The notes under the pieces were generated by a model, which searched no databases, was not told the DNA's origin, and saw nothing but the letters and a program-made list of their open reading frames with translations. Positions 45,894 to 59,576 of a stretch of DNA of 64,000 bases are shown one piece after another; within the stretch, counting starts at the first letter, position 1; each line of letters opens with the position of its first letter. Source of the DNA: Trichopria drosophilae. Taxonomy: Eukaryota; Arthropoda; Insecta; Hymenoptera; Diapriidae. The stretch lies in the NCBI GenBank assembly GCA_030407085.1, contig CM059582.1, positions 198,818,001 through 198,882,000 on the forward strand. The letters run 5' to 3'. The position numbers and the translations under genes are program-made.

Positions 45894-48350
45894 TTCAAAT
45901 ACTGACACAGATATCCGTGATTACAGAATCATTGTATAATAATAAATATTTATCGCGTATTACGAGGATGTGAAATGTTACTGGTTGTTACATATAGCGG
46001 TACTTAAAAAAATGTATATATTTAAACAAAATCTATTATATCGAAATAAAAATATAAGCAGATAGTAAAACATCTTATTGATACACTAAAAATTTATTAA
46101 AATTGACTAAATATCGGATTTATCTTGTCACCTTCCAATAGAATTGCAAGGACATCTTTGTTTGAAGCAGCTAAAGAATACTTGTTTTATTATAAATATT
46201 GAGTAAAATTGCCATTTTAAGATCAACCAACGAACCATAAAAATTCCTTAATTTATTGATAAATTTGCCTATGCCATTCGAATGATGAGACAGTTTTACA
46301 CAAGAATATGTATCCCAATATTTAAATAAAGGATTAATGTGTTATTGGTATATTTATGTATTTACCCACGAGCAAATACACCAAACTTTTAACTTTCAGT
46401 TATTTGTGTCTACTTTCTATATATTTATATATAAATCTTTCCATTCAGTCAAATTGTATTTAAAAAATCTGCGACATGGAATTGGACATTGGAACAATTT
46501 TCAACTCTTAATGGTTTTTATGCCTGAATTAGAAAGTGATTAGACCAGGAATGTGCGAGGCTTAATTATGTTATTTTAATTGTTAAACAGGCTTACTAAT
46601 TTAAATAACTTTTCGACTAGACTCTGTGGGATCAAACAAATTCAATATTTTATCTAATTATTACATGATCATTTTCAATATTAACCAAAAGAATTCGTCA
46701 ATGATTAATATGCCATAATTTTTTTACAGTTTATTCAAACTTTTATTCTTTTTCAACATTTTTCGAAAAAACAAACAAGAACTTTTCCTCCCGCTCGGGC
46801 ATAATAAAACCTTCCAAAGCATACGTGGATAAAGTAGGAGACACGTCCACTTTTTTCAATTTCGTAATTAAAAATGAAGTAATTACTGAAATAAGACAGA
46901 ATTTATATAGGAAAAAAAAATTTATCTTCGAAAGTTGAACACATAATTTTTATATCACTAAATTAAAAAAGTATATATTTCTTTAAAATATGGAACGTTT
47001 TCGCAAAAGTTTTTCAGTTTCTTAATGAAGATTTACTAAAATTCGAAAATTTAATTGGGAAGATTGTACTCAATTTTTATGTCCAGTACGGAATGATAGT
47101 GGATCTATATTGGGAAAATAATTTGGGCTTGTTTTAAACCAAACATATACAATTATCAGCTTTTCACATAAGGAAACGTCATACACGAATGTTTTATTAA
47201 AACAATTGTTTTACACATCACGGAATTCCTGATCTTTTGTTCAAATTTCGTGGGAATATTTTTTATTGTTCCATAGAAACATTTTGAGTATTGCCGGCAT
47301 GACAATTAAATTACATATTCACTTTAAAAGCAAATAAGTGTTTTCTTCACGATTTTCATCTAGTGTGTTCTTATTTTATTGTTGCTGTCTTTTAAGCTTC
47401 GAAATTATGCCAAAATACTGATAGGCATATAATATAGAATCTTTTTTACCTCGTAATTGCGTGGGTAGACTAACTAATAAATATTAATTGAAATCAATTC
47501 AGTGTAAATGTTATCGATTAATATTTTTCTTAGTTTATTTATATATATCATGCGAATTCTTATAATTTAAAATTTTAAGAATATGTTTTGAAATTATTGA
47601 AATTCTCGATTAATGAAACTTTTGTGATAAAACTGTTGATATTAAAAACAAATATGAAAATTTCGAATTTAAAATACGAGATGACAATTTTGTAACATTC
47701 TTCGATTCCATGAAGTTTAAAAATCATAAATAAATTGTTTTCTTATTTCACATATCGCATGAAGGAACTTCAGTACCTGGCAAACATTATACAGCAGAGG
47801 TAAAAGTATACATTCTATCTGTGTGCTCCTAATTCTCTACTTTCATAAAAGAAACGTTTAAAAAGAAACAGGTGATTTTTAATAACTTTTCACAATAAGA
47901 CACATTTTCAAACGCTAATTTTTAACTTTGGTTGAGGCTGCTAAATACTAAATATAAAACTAGTTAATTACTTACTCGATACTTAATTTTATTTTGTTTA
48001 CAAACTGGTTAGAATTTAATAAAAAATTAGGACAGATATACAAACGTGGAAATTTCTAACTAATAAATTATGGCAACAAATTATTTTGAAAAAACAAAAT
48101 AAAAAACTTGTAATGGAACCGTCAATTTCAAATGTTTCAAATCAATATGCTATAATACTTTGTGGACATTTTAAACCACCATTGGAATAATATTTCTAGA
48201 TTAGAAGCCACTAACATGATTAATTCTTTATAATATGGATCCTGAATTATTGTTAAATATATAAAATAGTGGCATTCAAGCGATACTTATTCCTCTTACA
48301 TTTTCTATTTTTTATTTATTTATTTTTTTTTTATTGGAATATATATCCAA
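45894..48350. other. Non-coding DNA
   Basis: Strongly AT-rich. No gene, exon or inverted-repeat element recognised. Confidence 0.45.
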
Positions 48351-48510
48351 CGGGCACGAAGGACCCAAATGTTGCTAAAACGTTAAATGTCTGCAACATG
48401 AATGAAACGTTTATAAAACGTTCCGTAAAAGTTGCAGACATTTAACGTTTTAGGAACGTTTCTGGAACGTTCTAAAAACGTTTTAGAAACATTCGGGACT
48501 TTCGTGCCCG
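48351..48510. mobile_element. 160-base MITE with CGGGCACGAA ends and AAACGTT-rich interior
   Basis: CGGGCACGAA at 48351 and TTCGTGCCCG at 48501 are exact inverted ends. The interior is made of GTTCTAAAACGTT-like words that pair with each other. A half copy is at 37724. Confidence 0.8.
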
Positions 48511-48966
48511 TATATTATTTATTATTAGCTTAGTTTCATGTTAGTCTACACAATAGTCCATGAATTTCTATCGCTTGTAGATTATATTGGAGTAATTATC
48601 GTTTATTTCAGTTTCATTATTATTAATTTTTATTGTTGTAAAGATATATAACTTACAATTAATGTTTTACAGTTAAAGTAATATTGATTAAATTTTACAT
48701 GTAATTATTTGTTATTGGAGAATATTTATCATATTTTTTGCACAATTATAAGCCTTACTATAATTTTTCTTCGTTTAAAGAGATCTTCAATTCGTATGAA
48801 ATTTGCAAAATTCTTTTTAAATGTTATGTATTATCCGTATGTAGTAAATGTTCAATGTATACACGAAATATGTGTACGTATTGCTCTCTTTAAATGTGAA
48901 TTAATTAAACAATGTAAACAATGCAATAGAATAATTCTAATTAAAAAGTTGCAAGCTACTAATTCC

Positions 48967-49708
48967 TTAACCCATAAGGTCCTGGAGATTTTTTAGTTGA
49001 TTTTTGATCTTCGTAACAGCAAATAAAATTAATGTTGACTTGAAAGTGACCAAAGATAGCATTTTTTAGTGTACTCTTTCGATTGGCGAGGCAAAAATTG
49101 CATTGAAATTACTTCAAAAACCAATATGGCAATGTTTTAAATATAAAATGACGAAAATTTCGTAAAATTCTTTATTTGAGATTTTGTTTGTGCCGCAATA
49201 AAGTTGCGAAATCGAAGCCTCTGCGCGACGAAAAGTGACCAAAATTTATGAACTTCAAATTCAACTTTTTTTGTTTTACCCCGAATCAACCTAACCTCTT
49301 CACGACGTCAACTTGTCAAAAAAATTAAATCTTATTTCGTAATTAATAACTAATTTCATCAATAATTTTTCGAGATATTAACGATTTGAAGAGGTTAGTT
49401 TGATTCGAGGCAAAACATAAACATTTATAATTGAAGTTTATATAGATTTTGTGCACTTTTGGTTGCGAACATACTTCGATCCCGTATCTTTATTGATACG
49501 AACACAAATTCACAAAACACGAAATTTTGTTCATTTTTTATTTAAAATACGCCATATTGGGCTTTGAAGCAATTTCAATGCAATTTCGACCATGCCTATA
49601 GAAAGAGCAGACCCGAAAATGAAAGGGGTGGGTCAATTTAAAGTCAATATTAACTTTAGTTCCTGTCCTAAAGGTCGACTATGAACTAAAATCTCCCGGA
49701 TGGGTTAA
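48967..49708. mobile_element. TTAA-flanked foldback element, piggyBac-type ends
   Basis: TTAA at 48967 and 49705 flank CCCATAAGG and CCGGATGGG. The arms of about 300 bases match in order: GGAGATTTT(T)TAGTT, AATGTTGACTT, AAATTGCATTGAAATT(A/G)CTT, CAATATGGC, and AATCAA(C/A)CTAACCTCTTCA near the centre. It is non-coding. Confidence 0.8.
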
Positions 49709-49718
49709 TCAATTAACC

Positions 49719-49843
49719 CATACAGCACAGACGTTGCAAATATGTAACGGTTATGTCACAGGAATGTAAAAATGTCCGGCTTCATAACCGTTATATATCA
49801 GTAACGTATTTGGTATGTAACAAAACATTTTGTGCTGTCTGGG
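49719..49843. mobile_element. Small inverted-repeat element with CAGCACA ends
   Basis: ATACAGCACAGACGTTGC and TTTTGTGCTGTCTGGG face each other, and TAACGGTTATG pairs with CATAACCGTTA in the middle. It abuts the right end of the TTAA element. Confidence 0.5.
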
Positions 49844-50734
49844 AAAGTTCCTCACTTAATATACGTTACAAATCCTTTATTGTTACTTTTTTTAGTGGAA
49901 AGTTATGAATGACTTAGCAATTTTTTTAGCAATTTAGATTCAGACAATTGCATCACAAAAACAGATTTTTTATTAAAAAAAGCCCTTTAAGAAGTCATTT
50001 TCTTCGTTGTTTCCTCTCAATCTCTTCTATTTTGATAATGATGCAGTTACAGAGAAAACAGGTCCAAGAAATGAATTTGGATTATTTCGATTACTATTAT
50101 TGTTGACCATGAAAAATAAATAATTCATATAAAGCTTCACATTTTTTGGCAAAATCTGAAAATAACACAATTATATTTATACTGACATTTTTTTATGAAC
50201 GTAAGGTCAAGGTCCAATAGTATAATTTGAATAAATTACCCTTGTACCACATAAAAAATGCTTTTCCATTCAGATAATTTCGAGGGGAAATATTTCAATC
50301 TAGAAGTAAGCAAATGTATTGTTAAAAACAAATAATATAGGATGGCAAGGGTGTACCTATTTCTTAAATTATACGTGCGTACTCGTGTTGCCTTTCACCA
50401 ACGTTACTATTTCGCCACGTCTGTCATTTTTAATCAAGGAGAAGTCACCTTTGGTAAAAGTGCTATGCAATCTATGTATGTAATCTGCGATTCACTGTTT
50501 ATGAAATTAAAGACCATCGCATCTTGATTTGATTAGACAGTGGGCTTTGCAATAAATTGATCTTTTGAATCAAAATGGAAATAGTCCGCAAAATTCAAAC
50601 CCGAGAAAACAGAAAAATCCCGTAAAAGGAAAAACGGATATGCCAATAAAAAACATTCGTATTCTAGGATCTTAAAATTATATTGCGATTAACATAATTA
50701 TTAACTCATGAAGTCCTAAATGGATATTTTTTCA
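49844..50734. other. Non-coding DNA
   Basis: AT-rich, no recognised feature. Confidence 0.4.
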
Positions 50735-51050
50735 GTGTAGTATTCAACGGTTGTATTTTGTGTAAAAAATCATTCTATAAGTTGTCCAACCATGCATATC
50801 TGATGTAAAATTAAAGGGACTTTCAGAATGTTTTGTTAGATTTTGCCGAAAATTCAACCGTCAAAAAAACTTTACGATTATTTCCAAACAAAAATATGCA
50901 TTTTTCAATTTGTCTTTTTTTTCTTGATATTGTTTTATCAACATGAAATAATTTCAGTATTTGTGTTACATGTATAAAGAAATTGTGTCCTCGAGACTAG
51001 AGCTTTGAAATGTGCTTATTAATATTTTGAAAATAAAGGTAAAACTATCA
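50735..51050 (+). repeat. Dispersed repeat of about 300 bases, copy 2
   Basis: Collinear with 35365-35690. It is preceded at 50701 by TTAACTCATGAAGTCCT, which resembles the end of the TTAA element at 48967. The repeat may therefore be one arm of the same broad family. Confidence 0.55.
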
Positions 51051-52149
51051 AAAAGGCGAAAAAAAGGCGAAAAAATTATCATAATTTCTTTTCGTCAATA
51101 CACAAAATCAAGCATTTCAAGACGTTATTAATTTTATTAGGACGTTAGTTGTACGTGTAGGCGAAAAAGTATTTAAACTTTCATCGCAATAATAAATCAC
51201 TCTTGGAATTTTGAGTAGCTAAGAATGAACTTTTTTTTCTTTGCAATGTCGTAAATATTCTTGTGCTTTAACTAAAAAACTTAGCATCTAAAACAAAAAA
51301 AAGAAACAAATAAAATAGAAAAGAGCAGTGTTACATTTAATCAAGATTTATGAAACGAAATTCATCACGTAACACGCCTCATTTGAAAATTTGTGCCCAT
51401 CGTCGAAGAATTATATATTTTTGTACAGTTTCACGTCGGATGCCATACATTTTCTTAATACTGTTTCAAATCTTAAGATCCTTATTGATATTTATTTCTT
51501 TTTTCAAGTCTTCAAATATTTACTACATATTATTTTTATCACAAATCCAGAATGTCGAAATTTTAGAGAGATACTTAACATTGTTATTAAATGTGAGAAC
51601 ATCTTTTTTTTTGTATAAGAAAAATACATTCTGGGAATTATCACATCAAAAATTCCGGACCAAATAACTAGCATAGTTCTCGAATGTATACACTCAATAA
51701 TATGTAGGTGAATGTAAGTGTCCGAAAATAAATTGCACGTTTAATATAAGTCAGTGACTCTATTGCCCACGAGTTCTCGGAACATATTTTCTAATTTAGG
51801 AACTGGAGCTACGAAAGAGTAATGACCATTGTTAAACTAATTTCAACTTTGAAAGTATTATTTATAAAAGTTTTTTTTACTCCCAAGATATCTTTAGTAC
51901 CTTATACATTTGTTTACAAACTATCTACATTTTAGAAACTTTTTTACACAAGGCTGATAGCCATTTATAATGTGGATTTAAAAATAACATAAGTTCATGT
52001 CCTCCACGAATGTACTCCAACATTTTGGTGATCGTTTCTCTAAAATTAAGTAAAGTATAAAATTAATATCAAATGCCTAGCCTATTATTTCAAACCATTA
52101 ATCATATTTCAAGGCTAGTGAATATTCTTCTGCAGTACAGATTTTTTAA
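51051..52149. other. Non-coding DNA
   Basis: AT-rich, short accidental frames only. Confidence 0.4.
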
Positions 52150-52873
52150 ATCTCTGACATAACACTTCTTGTGTCTGTTCCAACTGTTGCAATTCTTTTT
52201 TTCAATCATTGTAATACATTTTTGTTAACAGTCATTAAATTTCTAATCTTTACATCATTTAAATATTTCTTATTTCGTGATGAATTCAAATAACTAGTAG
52301 ATAATATAAATTGCTCTTTTAAATCAGAATGCATAAATGATGTGGCTTCAATTTGGTATACATGGTATATTTTTAACGGTCCCTTAATATTCCTAAACAC
52401 ATCTGGGTTATACTTTATATTATAAATAATCTTAAATAGCCTTTTTTGCCATGTTTGAAACTGATTTTATACATTAGCAAATGCTCCCGAATAACCCATG
52501 ATATAAAATCAACATAGAATAGACCGACATGACTTTCCCATCTCTTCCTATAGTCAAAAAGAATATCCAGATACCTAATCGATTCTACCCTGTTCCATAC
52601 AATTTTATTTATTCTAATCTTTGTTTTTAAAGGAACGCTAACTTTATAACTGCCATGGAAATCTGTTGCATGCTGCTTTCTCCTCCAAGAAATTTCACAC
52701 TATTTTCTGTCATGTAAGTAGCTTGTTATTAACGCATGTGATATACTGCGTATATCTGATTAACTTGTTCTTTAAAATGCTATGATTAACCATATTATCA
52801 AAAACCTTTGATAAATCTAAAAAAATTACAAAAACAGGTAAACTGTCATCTAGTTTTTTGTAAATGAATTGTG
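52150..52873 (-). mobile_element. Degenerate LINE reverse-transcriptase fragment
   Basis: The minus strand gives QFIYKKLDDSLPVFVIFLDL followed by SKVFD and NHSILKNKL (52873-52760), the conserved FLDLSKAFDTVNH block of LINE reverse transcriptases. It then gives VESIRYLDILFDYRKRWESH (near 52600-52540), the V-x-KYLG-V-D block. LKIYHVYQIEA at 52370 suits the C-terminus. Stops and shifts interrupt it. The upstream side is cut by an inserted MITE. Confidence 0.7.
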
Positions 52874-53548
52874 CACTGAGAAAAAGGATTGTTTGTTGTA
52901 AAAAAATATCATTCAACTGAAAAGTTAAAATCGTTTTTTCAACGTAAAGATGGCAATGTAATATTACAGGCAATTTGTTTAATATTAGCATTTTATTTCT
53001 TACATCAGAATTTAGAGACTTGATGGTTGACCATTTGTAAATAGTTAAGAAATGTATACTTTGAACAAATTCACAAATAAGACATGGGACATGCGTCTTA
53101 TACGATGTATTTGTTTATAAAACGCGCATATTTAAGACGACATATAAATAATATCTTTAATTTATTTATTTTCATAATAACAACCACCAAATTGCAATGG
53201 CATTAAATCGTTCTTAAAAACTCAAACAAAAACATCCGTGTTGTCATTTGAGGTTACGTTACGATGCGTTACAACTCCAGCCATTATATCCTGTAACTAT
53301 TAAGAAATCATTACTTTGTAGCTACAAACGTGTAGTATACAAATGGGTTCTCAACTATTAAGAAATGTTTGGTTGGATTTAATAGATATTTCTTAAGGTA
53401 GAAAATGCGTTATATTAAAGAAATGTAAGCTTTATTTGAAATGAATAATTATTTCACTTTCAAAATTATTCGATTCGCCGTATTTAAATAGACGATTTCT
53501 TAACTATTAAGAAACCTTCTGTATATTAAACAATCCTTTCCCTCAGTG
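52874..53548. mobile_element. DNA element with CACTGAG...AAGGATTGTTT ends, inserted in a LINE
   Basis: CACTGAGAAAAAGGATTGTTT (left) and AAACAATCCTTTCCCTCAGTG (right) are inverted ends. The interior repeats TAACTATTAAGAAA(T/C) words. The left end joins the LINE reading frame directly. Confidence 0.7.
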
Positions 53549-55980
53549 TGATATTTTGGCTAGTACGTATTTCGTCGTCCCTTTATTTTAGATTTTGAAC
53601 AATTATGTCATTAACTGAATACAGAGAGACAAAGGGACTTTAATAAATTATCCAGTGAAGAGCAATGGGTTCACTCTAACCAAGTATCCCAAACTGCTAT
53701 CCTATTAACAGCAAACTAAAAATATAATTTCAGACTTAAATTATCACGTTTTACCCGTTTCGGGGAAAAAATAGAGCTCCCATAGTCAAAAAATCTTTGT
53801 AACCTTCGAGTGACCATGAAAATCAAGTTCAAAGTCATTTTTTATACAGTCCGTTTTTTTTAGAGATTACGTACGTTAATGGATTAAAATGACCCTGTAT
53901 TTTACTATTTTCTATATGGTAATGTTCTAAACCTTTTCCTTCACCCAGCAGAGGGCGAGCTTCGTTTCACATACATATTTGAGACTTCCTCATTAATCTA
54001 TTCCAATTACTTTGAGTGGAATATCGACATAATATCTGAATTAATGGGAACAAACAAAAAACTCAACATTAATTTTTGTCATTACTTCGACCCCGACCTT
54101 AGGTCTGGACGGAATATGGAATTTGGTCACTTTGGGCATAAAAATTACCCTTTAGTTTTTCATCAAATGTCGACGTTTCAGACCCTAAGGAGCCCAATTC
54201 AACAATAAAAAAATTTGTGTCCGTGATCTTGTACGTACGTACGTCCGTACGTCCCGTTTTTTTTGTCTCGCGATAACTCGCGTACGGATAAGCGTAATGA
54301 CATACATTTTTTTTTTTAAAATACGTGTCTTGGCAAAACTTAGATCTGACTAGATTTTGGCGCAGATGCATCCGTCTATTACTAAAAAACATTAGCCCCA
54401 ATTAAGTTTCTTCGTAGTTTTTTGCATTTATTTTGTAAAAATACAAATTTTATTAAAAAATGTGTCAAATAAAAAAGATGGAGCATGAAATTCTCTACAA
54501 AAAAGGTTATATGCATTTTCTTCCTTAAGTCAACGATAATGCCATAAAAATTGGTTTAAAATGCATATGACTATTGTCAGAAAAAGTATTAAATTTGGTC
54601 ACTCCAGGGGTAGTCTTCGCCAGCCAGTCGGGGGCGGTGATCACCTACGGGCACATAAGTTCTTTTACGCCTTTGATACAAAAATAACTATTTCGATATA
54701 TCTAAAAGATGTCTTATAGAGACATTAAAAATGCTCATTTTCAATTTTACGTCGACTCAGGCCACAGGTCATAGTTGTTCATCATTTTCAATGTTCATAC
54801 ATATAAGAAACACTATATGGTTGTAACATATCTATCGAAGCCACTTGGACTTAAATATGATTGGATCCCCAAATATCGATATAATTTTATAATATAATTG
54901 ACAGCTGTTAGTAAACGAACGAGTATTAAGGAATAGCCGACTCTCCACTGGGTCAAAGTTTCTGAGCGAGCGAAGCGAGCGAGGCACCACGCAAACACTA
55001 GTTTTATTTCTTGAAATAAGAAACCTCTACCAGATTCTTATATTTTCTTGAACACTATTTTTTTTTCTAAATGGGGTTTGGAATTGTTTAAATTTCTCTA
55101 AAACTCGACTTCTCCAAAAAATAGGATTACGGGATTAAAACGTTATGGTATTCAGGTTAAGTCGTTACGATTTAATGGTTAGAATTATTTATACGATTTA
55201 AAGGTTACAGAATTTTAAGGTTATGTTCAAACGAGGTCAGGAGATAATTGGATTATACAGTAGTTGGATAATGAATTTAGCGGCAATGGTGTTTTTTCGG
55301 GTGTATTTTGAGGTTATATCAAAATCTTTACAGAACAAAATTTCTTAGTGCATTTCCAAACGTACATTCAACACATAAATTATTAGTAATGTTAATAAAC
55401 ATTTTGTGTATTGGTTAAACACGAAATGAATTGATAATATTTAATTTTAAACAAAAGCAAAATATGCTGAATATTGTTGCGAGAATTACTCAATTAAAAT
55501 GAGTATAGAACATTTCAAATCAATGTCAAGATTCTTGAATTTCAACTATTGCTCAATCTGCTCCCTTAATTAGAATCACGGGAATTCGATGAGTCGTCTC
55601 TGCTTTCCAGTGCAACAGGAGTCATATATTTAAATAATACCAAGTTTCATATTTGAAGGCAATGACTATTCTTTGAATCCCAGAGTATTGCAGTGTTTCA
55701 AATTCGGAGAGTAAATATTTGTAATCTGTTTGATTCGATGATGTAATGTAACCAATAATTCTTATAAGATTCAATGACATAACAATAAACCCGAATAGAT
55801 AACAAAGATAGTTTACAGTAAATTACTGCAATGATTTTAATTGAGGATAGAAGATTAGTTAGAAACTAGTCGAAATTTATGAAGTTGATGTTTGAATAAA
55901 CGATTTCAGTTGTGGAGTTCAACTGCTTTTGGAAGAATTCATGTTATTGCAAATTTTCAATTGTTTATACGAATTTTTGC
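53549..55980. other. Non-coding DNA with a CG-richer repeat-like block at 54085-55000
   Basis: The block has ATTTGGTCACT at about 54123 and 54594, a TACG microsatellite, and GAGCGAGCGAAGCGAGCGAG near 54965. It is probably a repeat element, but I could not find paired ends. Confidence 0.35.
54231..54255. repeat. (TACG)n / (TCCG) microsatellite
   Basis: GTACGTACGTACGTCCGTAC and following bases, directly visible. Confidence 0.8.
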
Positions 55981-56199
55981 CGGGCGGTTTGAAAAACCGA
56001 CAAATATAAAATTTGACTGGTCAATACACCGACAGTCATAAAGCCGATATTCGAAAAGCAGACACATAAAAAAATAGACACGCCGACCAGCGGACAGACA
56101 TTTTTTACAATGTCGGTTTTTCTGACTGTCGGTTTTTCGATTGTCGTTTTTTTTTTTGACCTCACGGGTTTTTGATTGGTCGGTTTTTCGACCCACACT
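55981..56199 (-). mobile_element. Foldback family copy D
   Basis: GAAAAACCGACA and AAAGCCGA units on the left and TGTCGGTTTTTC units on the right. The core on the minus strand reads GTCTGTCCGCTGGTCGGCGT, so this copy is inverted relative to A, B and F. Confidence 0.7.
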
Positions 56200-57829
56200 C
56201 ATATAAATGCATTCATTATGCCGAATAATTGCAGAATCAGTTTCGATGCATATAAAGTCTTCTCGTTCTGTTCTTGCATTTTTCCAGCCAAATAAGGTTT
56301 TGGTAATAAAAGAAGCAACTACAATTTAAATTTATTGATAATTTTATTCACACATGATATCAAAGTTAAATGTAATTTTAATATGTTAATATACTTGTAA
56401 TCGATTGCTGAATATTTCCTTACTTACTACTTAATTATACCAGCAGTCTTCAATGGCCTGCATTAGTAAGATTCCCCCGTTAGATACATCAAATCTCCGA
56501 ATTGGAATCGGTAAAAAAAAAGGCTGCAAAAGTTGCTATCTTTTAAAACTGATGGTTATTATCCCCCAAGAGGTTCAGATTATTATCAGTCACATCTAGA
56601 ATTTGAATTCAAATTGTGACCCTTCCCTCGTAAATTAGCTGACTTGGTATTTCTTCGAGGCTTCGCAAGGGTTTTGATAATTAAATAGATAAACTCGTTC
56701 CGTCTTATATTCTGTATAAAGACATTCGGTAATATTTTGTCCATAAGTATTATCTTCTAGGCATTCAATATGATGGAAGGTATTATTCTAATTACATTAT
56801 AAGGTTCCCCAACCGCACTTAATCGTCCTATTCAAATTTTAATATCGCAAAAACTACTGATAATAATTCTTCATAAAGTTTCATTAATAAACGATATAAT
56901 TTATACTATTTATTTGCTATTGCCAATCTCTACAAATATACACAATGTATCATTTTTTTTCAAGACTTATTTTTTTTCGAAAAATGTTGAAATCAAGATT
57001 AAATTTAAATTTTATTGGGATAACATTGTAAAAGATATTGAGACACAGTAAAAATAAAATATTTCTTTTAACATAATTTAACTAATATTTTTAACCTTTC
57101 ACTTTTCGAAAAAATTATTGTTTTAGCCACAAACATGCAAAGTAAATTTTGCACCATGACTTCGCTTTTGCAGATGTTTACAACCCTCCGGAAAGAGGAT
57201 GGTAGCGTGCATGCACTATCTACAACTGAATAATTTACAACCACCACACTGAACTTAAAACATTCTCAATCTCCTTTTTCTTCAGGCTAGAAAAATTTAC
57301 TTTAAATTGCAGTAGTTTATGCAATGTCTGTTTCTTTAAAAGTTTCTTTAAACACTTCTGAACATCAAAATTAATATGAAATTTTGAGGTTACTAGCTTT
57401 TTTCAAAAACTACTCATTCTTTAAGTAAACGTCTATTAGGAAATTAACAAGAAAATATTATATATCAATTTTCAAACGAATTATTAAATTTGAAAATGTA
57501 ATTTTAAAATCATTAACATTGAAAAAATAATACTGATCTGCATAAGAACAAAGGGTTTAAAAGTACGAAGTTAATTCTATTTACCGTGTTTATATACTTA
57601 ATACTTTCAGGACCAAATGTACATAAGCTTATCGTTAAGTTTGACCCTAGTTTCTAGTAGTAAAGCGCAGTAAAAAAAATTTCGGAATCAAAATTAAAAA
57701 TAAAAAGTTTTTGTAAAACTTTTATTCACTTATCGCTATTTTTTTATCATTCACCGCATAAGAACACCTCAGATATTTATAAACATCGCGACAAAAATCA
57801 TTGGCCTAATAGATAGAACCAAAAAATTA
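56200..57829. other. Non-coding DNA
   Basis: AT-rich, no recognised feature. Confidence 0.4.
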
Positions 57830-58136
57830 AATTTCAAAATGGCAGCTTAAAAATGGCTGCTAAATTACATTGTTTGTTCATCATAGTCGCATGTACCCAG
57901 TCGAATGAACTGAATGCATTCACTTCAGACTCGGTTCTCGAGGTTTCTTGGAGTCTCTGACTCGAAATTTAAAGTTAGTTTTCAAAAATTCAAAATTGTG
58001 TATCCAATATGGCAAACATATTTACGGAAATCAAACGAAATCACTTCATTCTTGGTACTCGGTATTTTTTGGGGACGCTGATTCTGCGCTGTGAGTACGC
58101 CATTGTGAATTTTTGAAAATTACCATCAGATCTGGA
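57830..58136. repeat. ATGGC-type repeat units
   Basis: AAAATGGCAGCTTAAAAATG, then at about 57980 TTCAAAAATTCAAAATTGTG with CCAATATGGC, and a further AAAATT unit near 58110. Related to the array at 36.5-37.3 kb. Confidence 0.45.
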
Positions 58137-58137
58137 C

Positions 58138-58286
58138 TCAACGGGGTGCGAGTAAAAAAACCGACAGTCATTTTTTTAATGACTTCTTTTTTAAGTCCTG
58201 GCTTTTCAATAGTCGGATTTTTTACTGTTGATTTGTTTACCTGTCGGCTTTTTTATTTGTCGTGTTTTTGACCCTCACCCCTCAAC
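58138..58286. mobile_element. Foldback family copy E, short, with TCAAC target duplication
   Basis: GGGGTGCGAGTAAAAAAACC at the left and TTTTTGACCCTCACCCC at the right. TCAAC (possibly TCAACGG) directly flanks both sides. The conserved core is missing, so this is an internally deleted copy. Confidence 0.75.
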
Positions 58287-59231
58287 GGTCCCGAAAATTG
58301 CAGGGTATCTAGTTTCAAGTGATTTCAATCGGATCAATCGACTAAATACTACGACTGTGGTTTTGAACAAAAAATCGAATTTTGTATACATTTCCGTGTA
58401 GCACAAACATTTTTACACGATATTTATAAATATTTTAGGTATTTCAGTGTTGGACATGATAAAAAAATAACGGTAAGTGGAAAAAAAATAAAGATGAAAC
58501 ATGTAAAAATAACAATGTTATCCAAGTTTTTTTGTAAAATCTACCGTCAAAATTGACTATAACGCATTATGAATTATTATATGCATTGTCATATGCATTG
58601 TTATGTTTTGTGGACGTTCATTTTTCTTAACCATCTCCAAATGCAAAATTGTGCAGTGGGACTAATGACAAGCCTTTAACGCTACACTTGCAGTTTTCTA
58701 GATCTGTTAGTTTAGTGCAATGTCAATTAGCAGAAACTATCGAAAATATAATTGAAAGTCCATAGTCAACTCTTGTTGGGTACGCTATTTCTAGTGGCTA
58801 AGGTAAAATGCAGTAAAACTTACAAATTCATTGGATTTAAAGTAAAAAAAAAAACATTTTTTCGTTGCATTTTTTTCAAACGTCATTTTTACCTTGAAGC
58901 CTCTTTTCTTTTTACATGAAAAGTCTTTAAAAGACCCCAATTGTAATGTAATTTCGATATTTTCCTTTTTTAATTCGAGTATACCGTTAGCTTTTCGAAA
59001 AAATGTTATATAACATATGTTCTGAATTACTCAAAAACTATGTCCGACTTTTCCAAAAAATGTTGAAACACTTTTTAGTATTTCAAACGTTTTCGTCGAG
59101 TACTCTCACATACGGAAAATGAAGTTTTCAGTTTTTAATTTCGAACTCGGAATCGTAATCATTACCCCAGATAACATAAAAATATTAAATTTCACACATT
59201 ATTTTCCAGAACAGTCATTTTTAATATTAAA
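58287..59231. other. Non-coding DNA
   Basis: AT-rich, no recognised feature. Confidence 0.4.
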
Positions 59232-59576
59232 GCTTCGTGGCTCAGGCGGTTAACGCACTGGACTACGAAGTCGTAGGTCGTGAGTTCGATCCCCGTCTGG
59301 TGAACAATTTTTCGATTTCGTGTTCAAGCAGCAGCTCGCTGTTAGTAAGCCGAGCCACGTTGTTTGTGTTTACGTTTCGAAAGTATTGTTTATCTGGCGG
59401 AAATCGACTCAAGACCGCTGCTGTACTTGGTGTAGGTTTCTGCAGTCCTACATTTCATACACAAATGTGAAGTATGGCGCCATCTTTCTAAGTCGATCTG
59501 CAGCTCTCGCTAAATCTTACGATTTAATACGGCAACAATTTGGTAAAAAAGGGCGATTCCGCCCGTTAATTAATTA

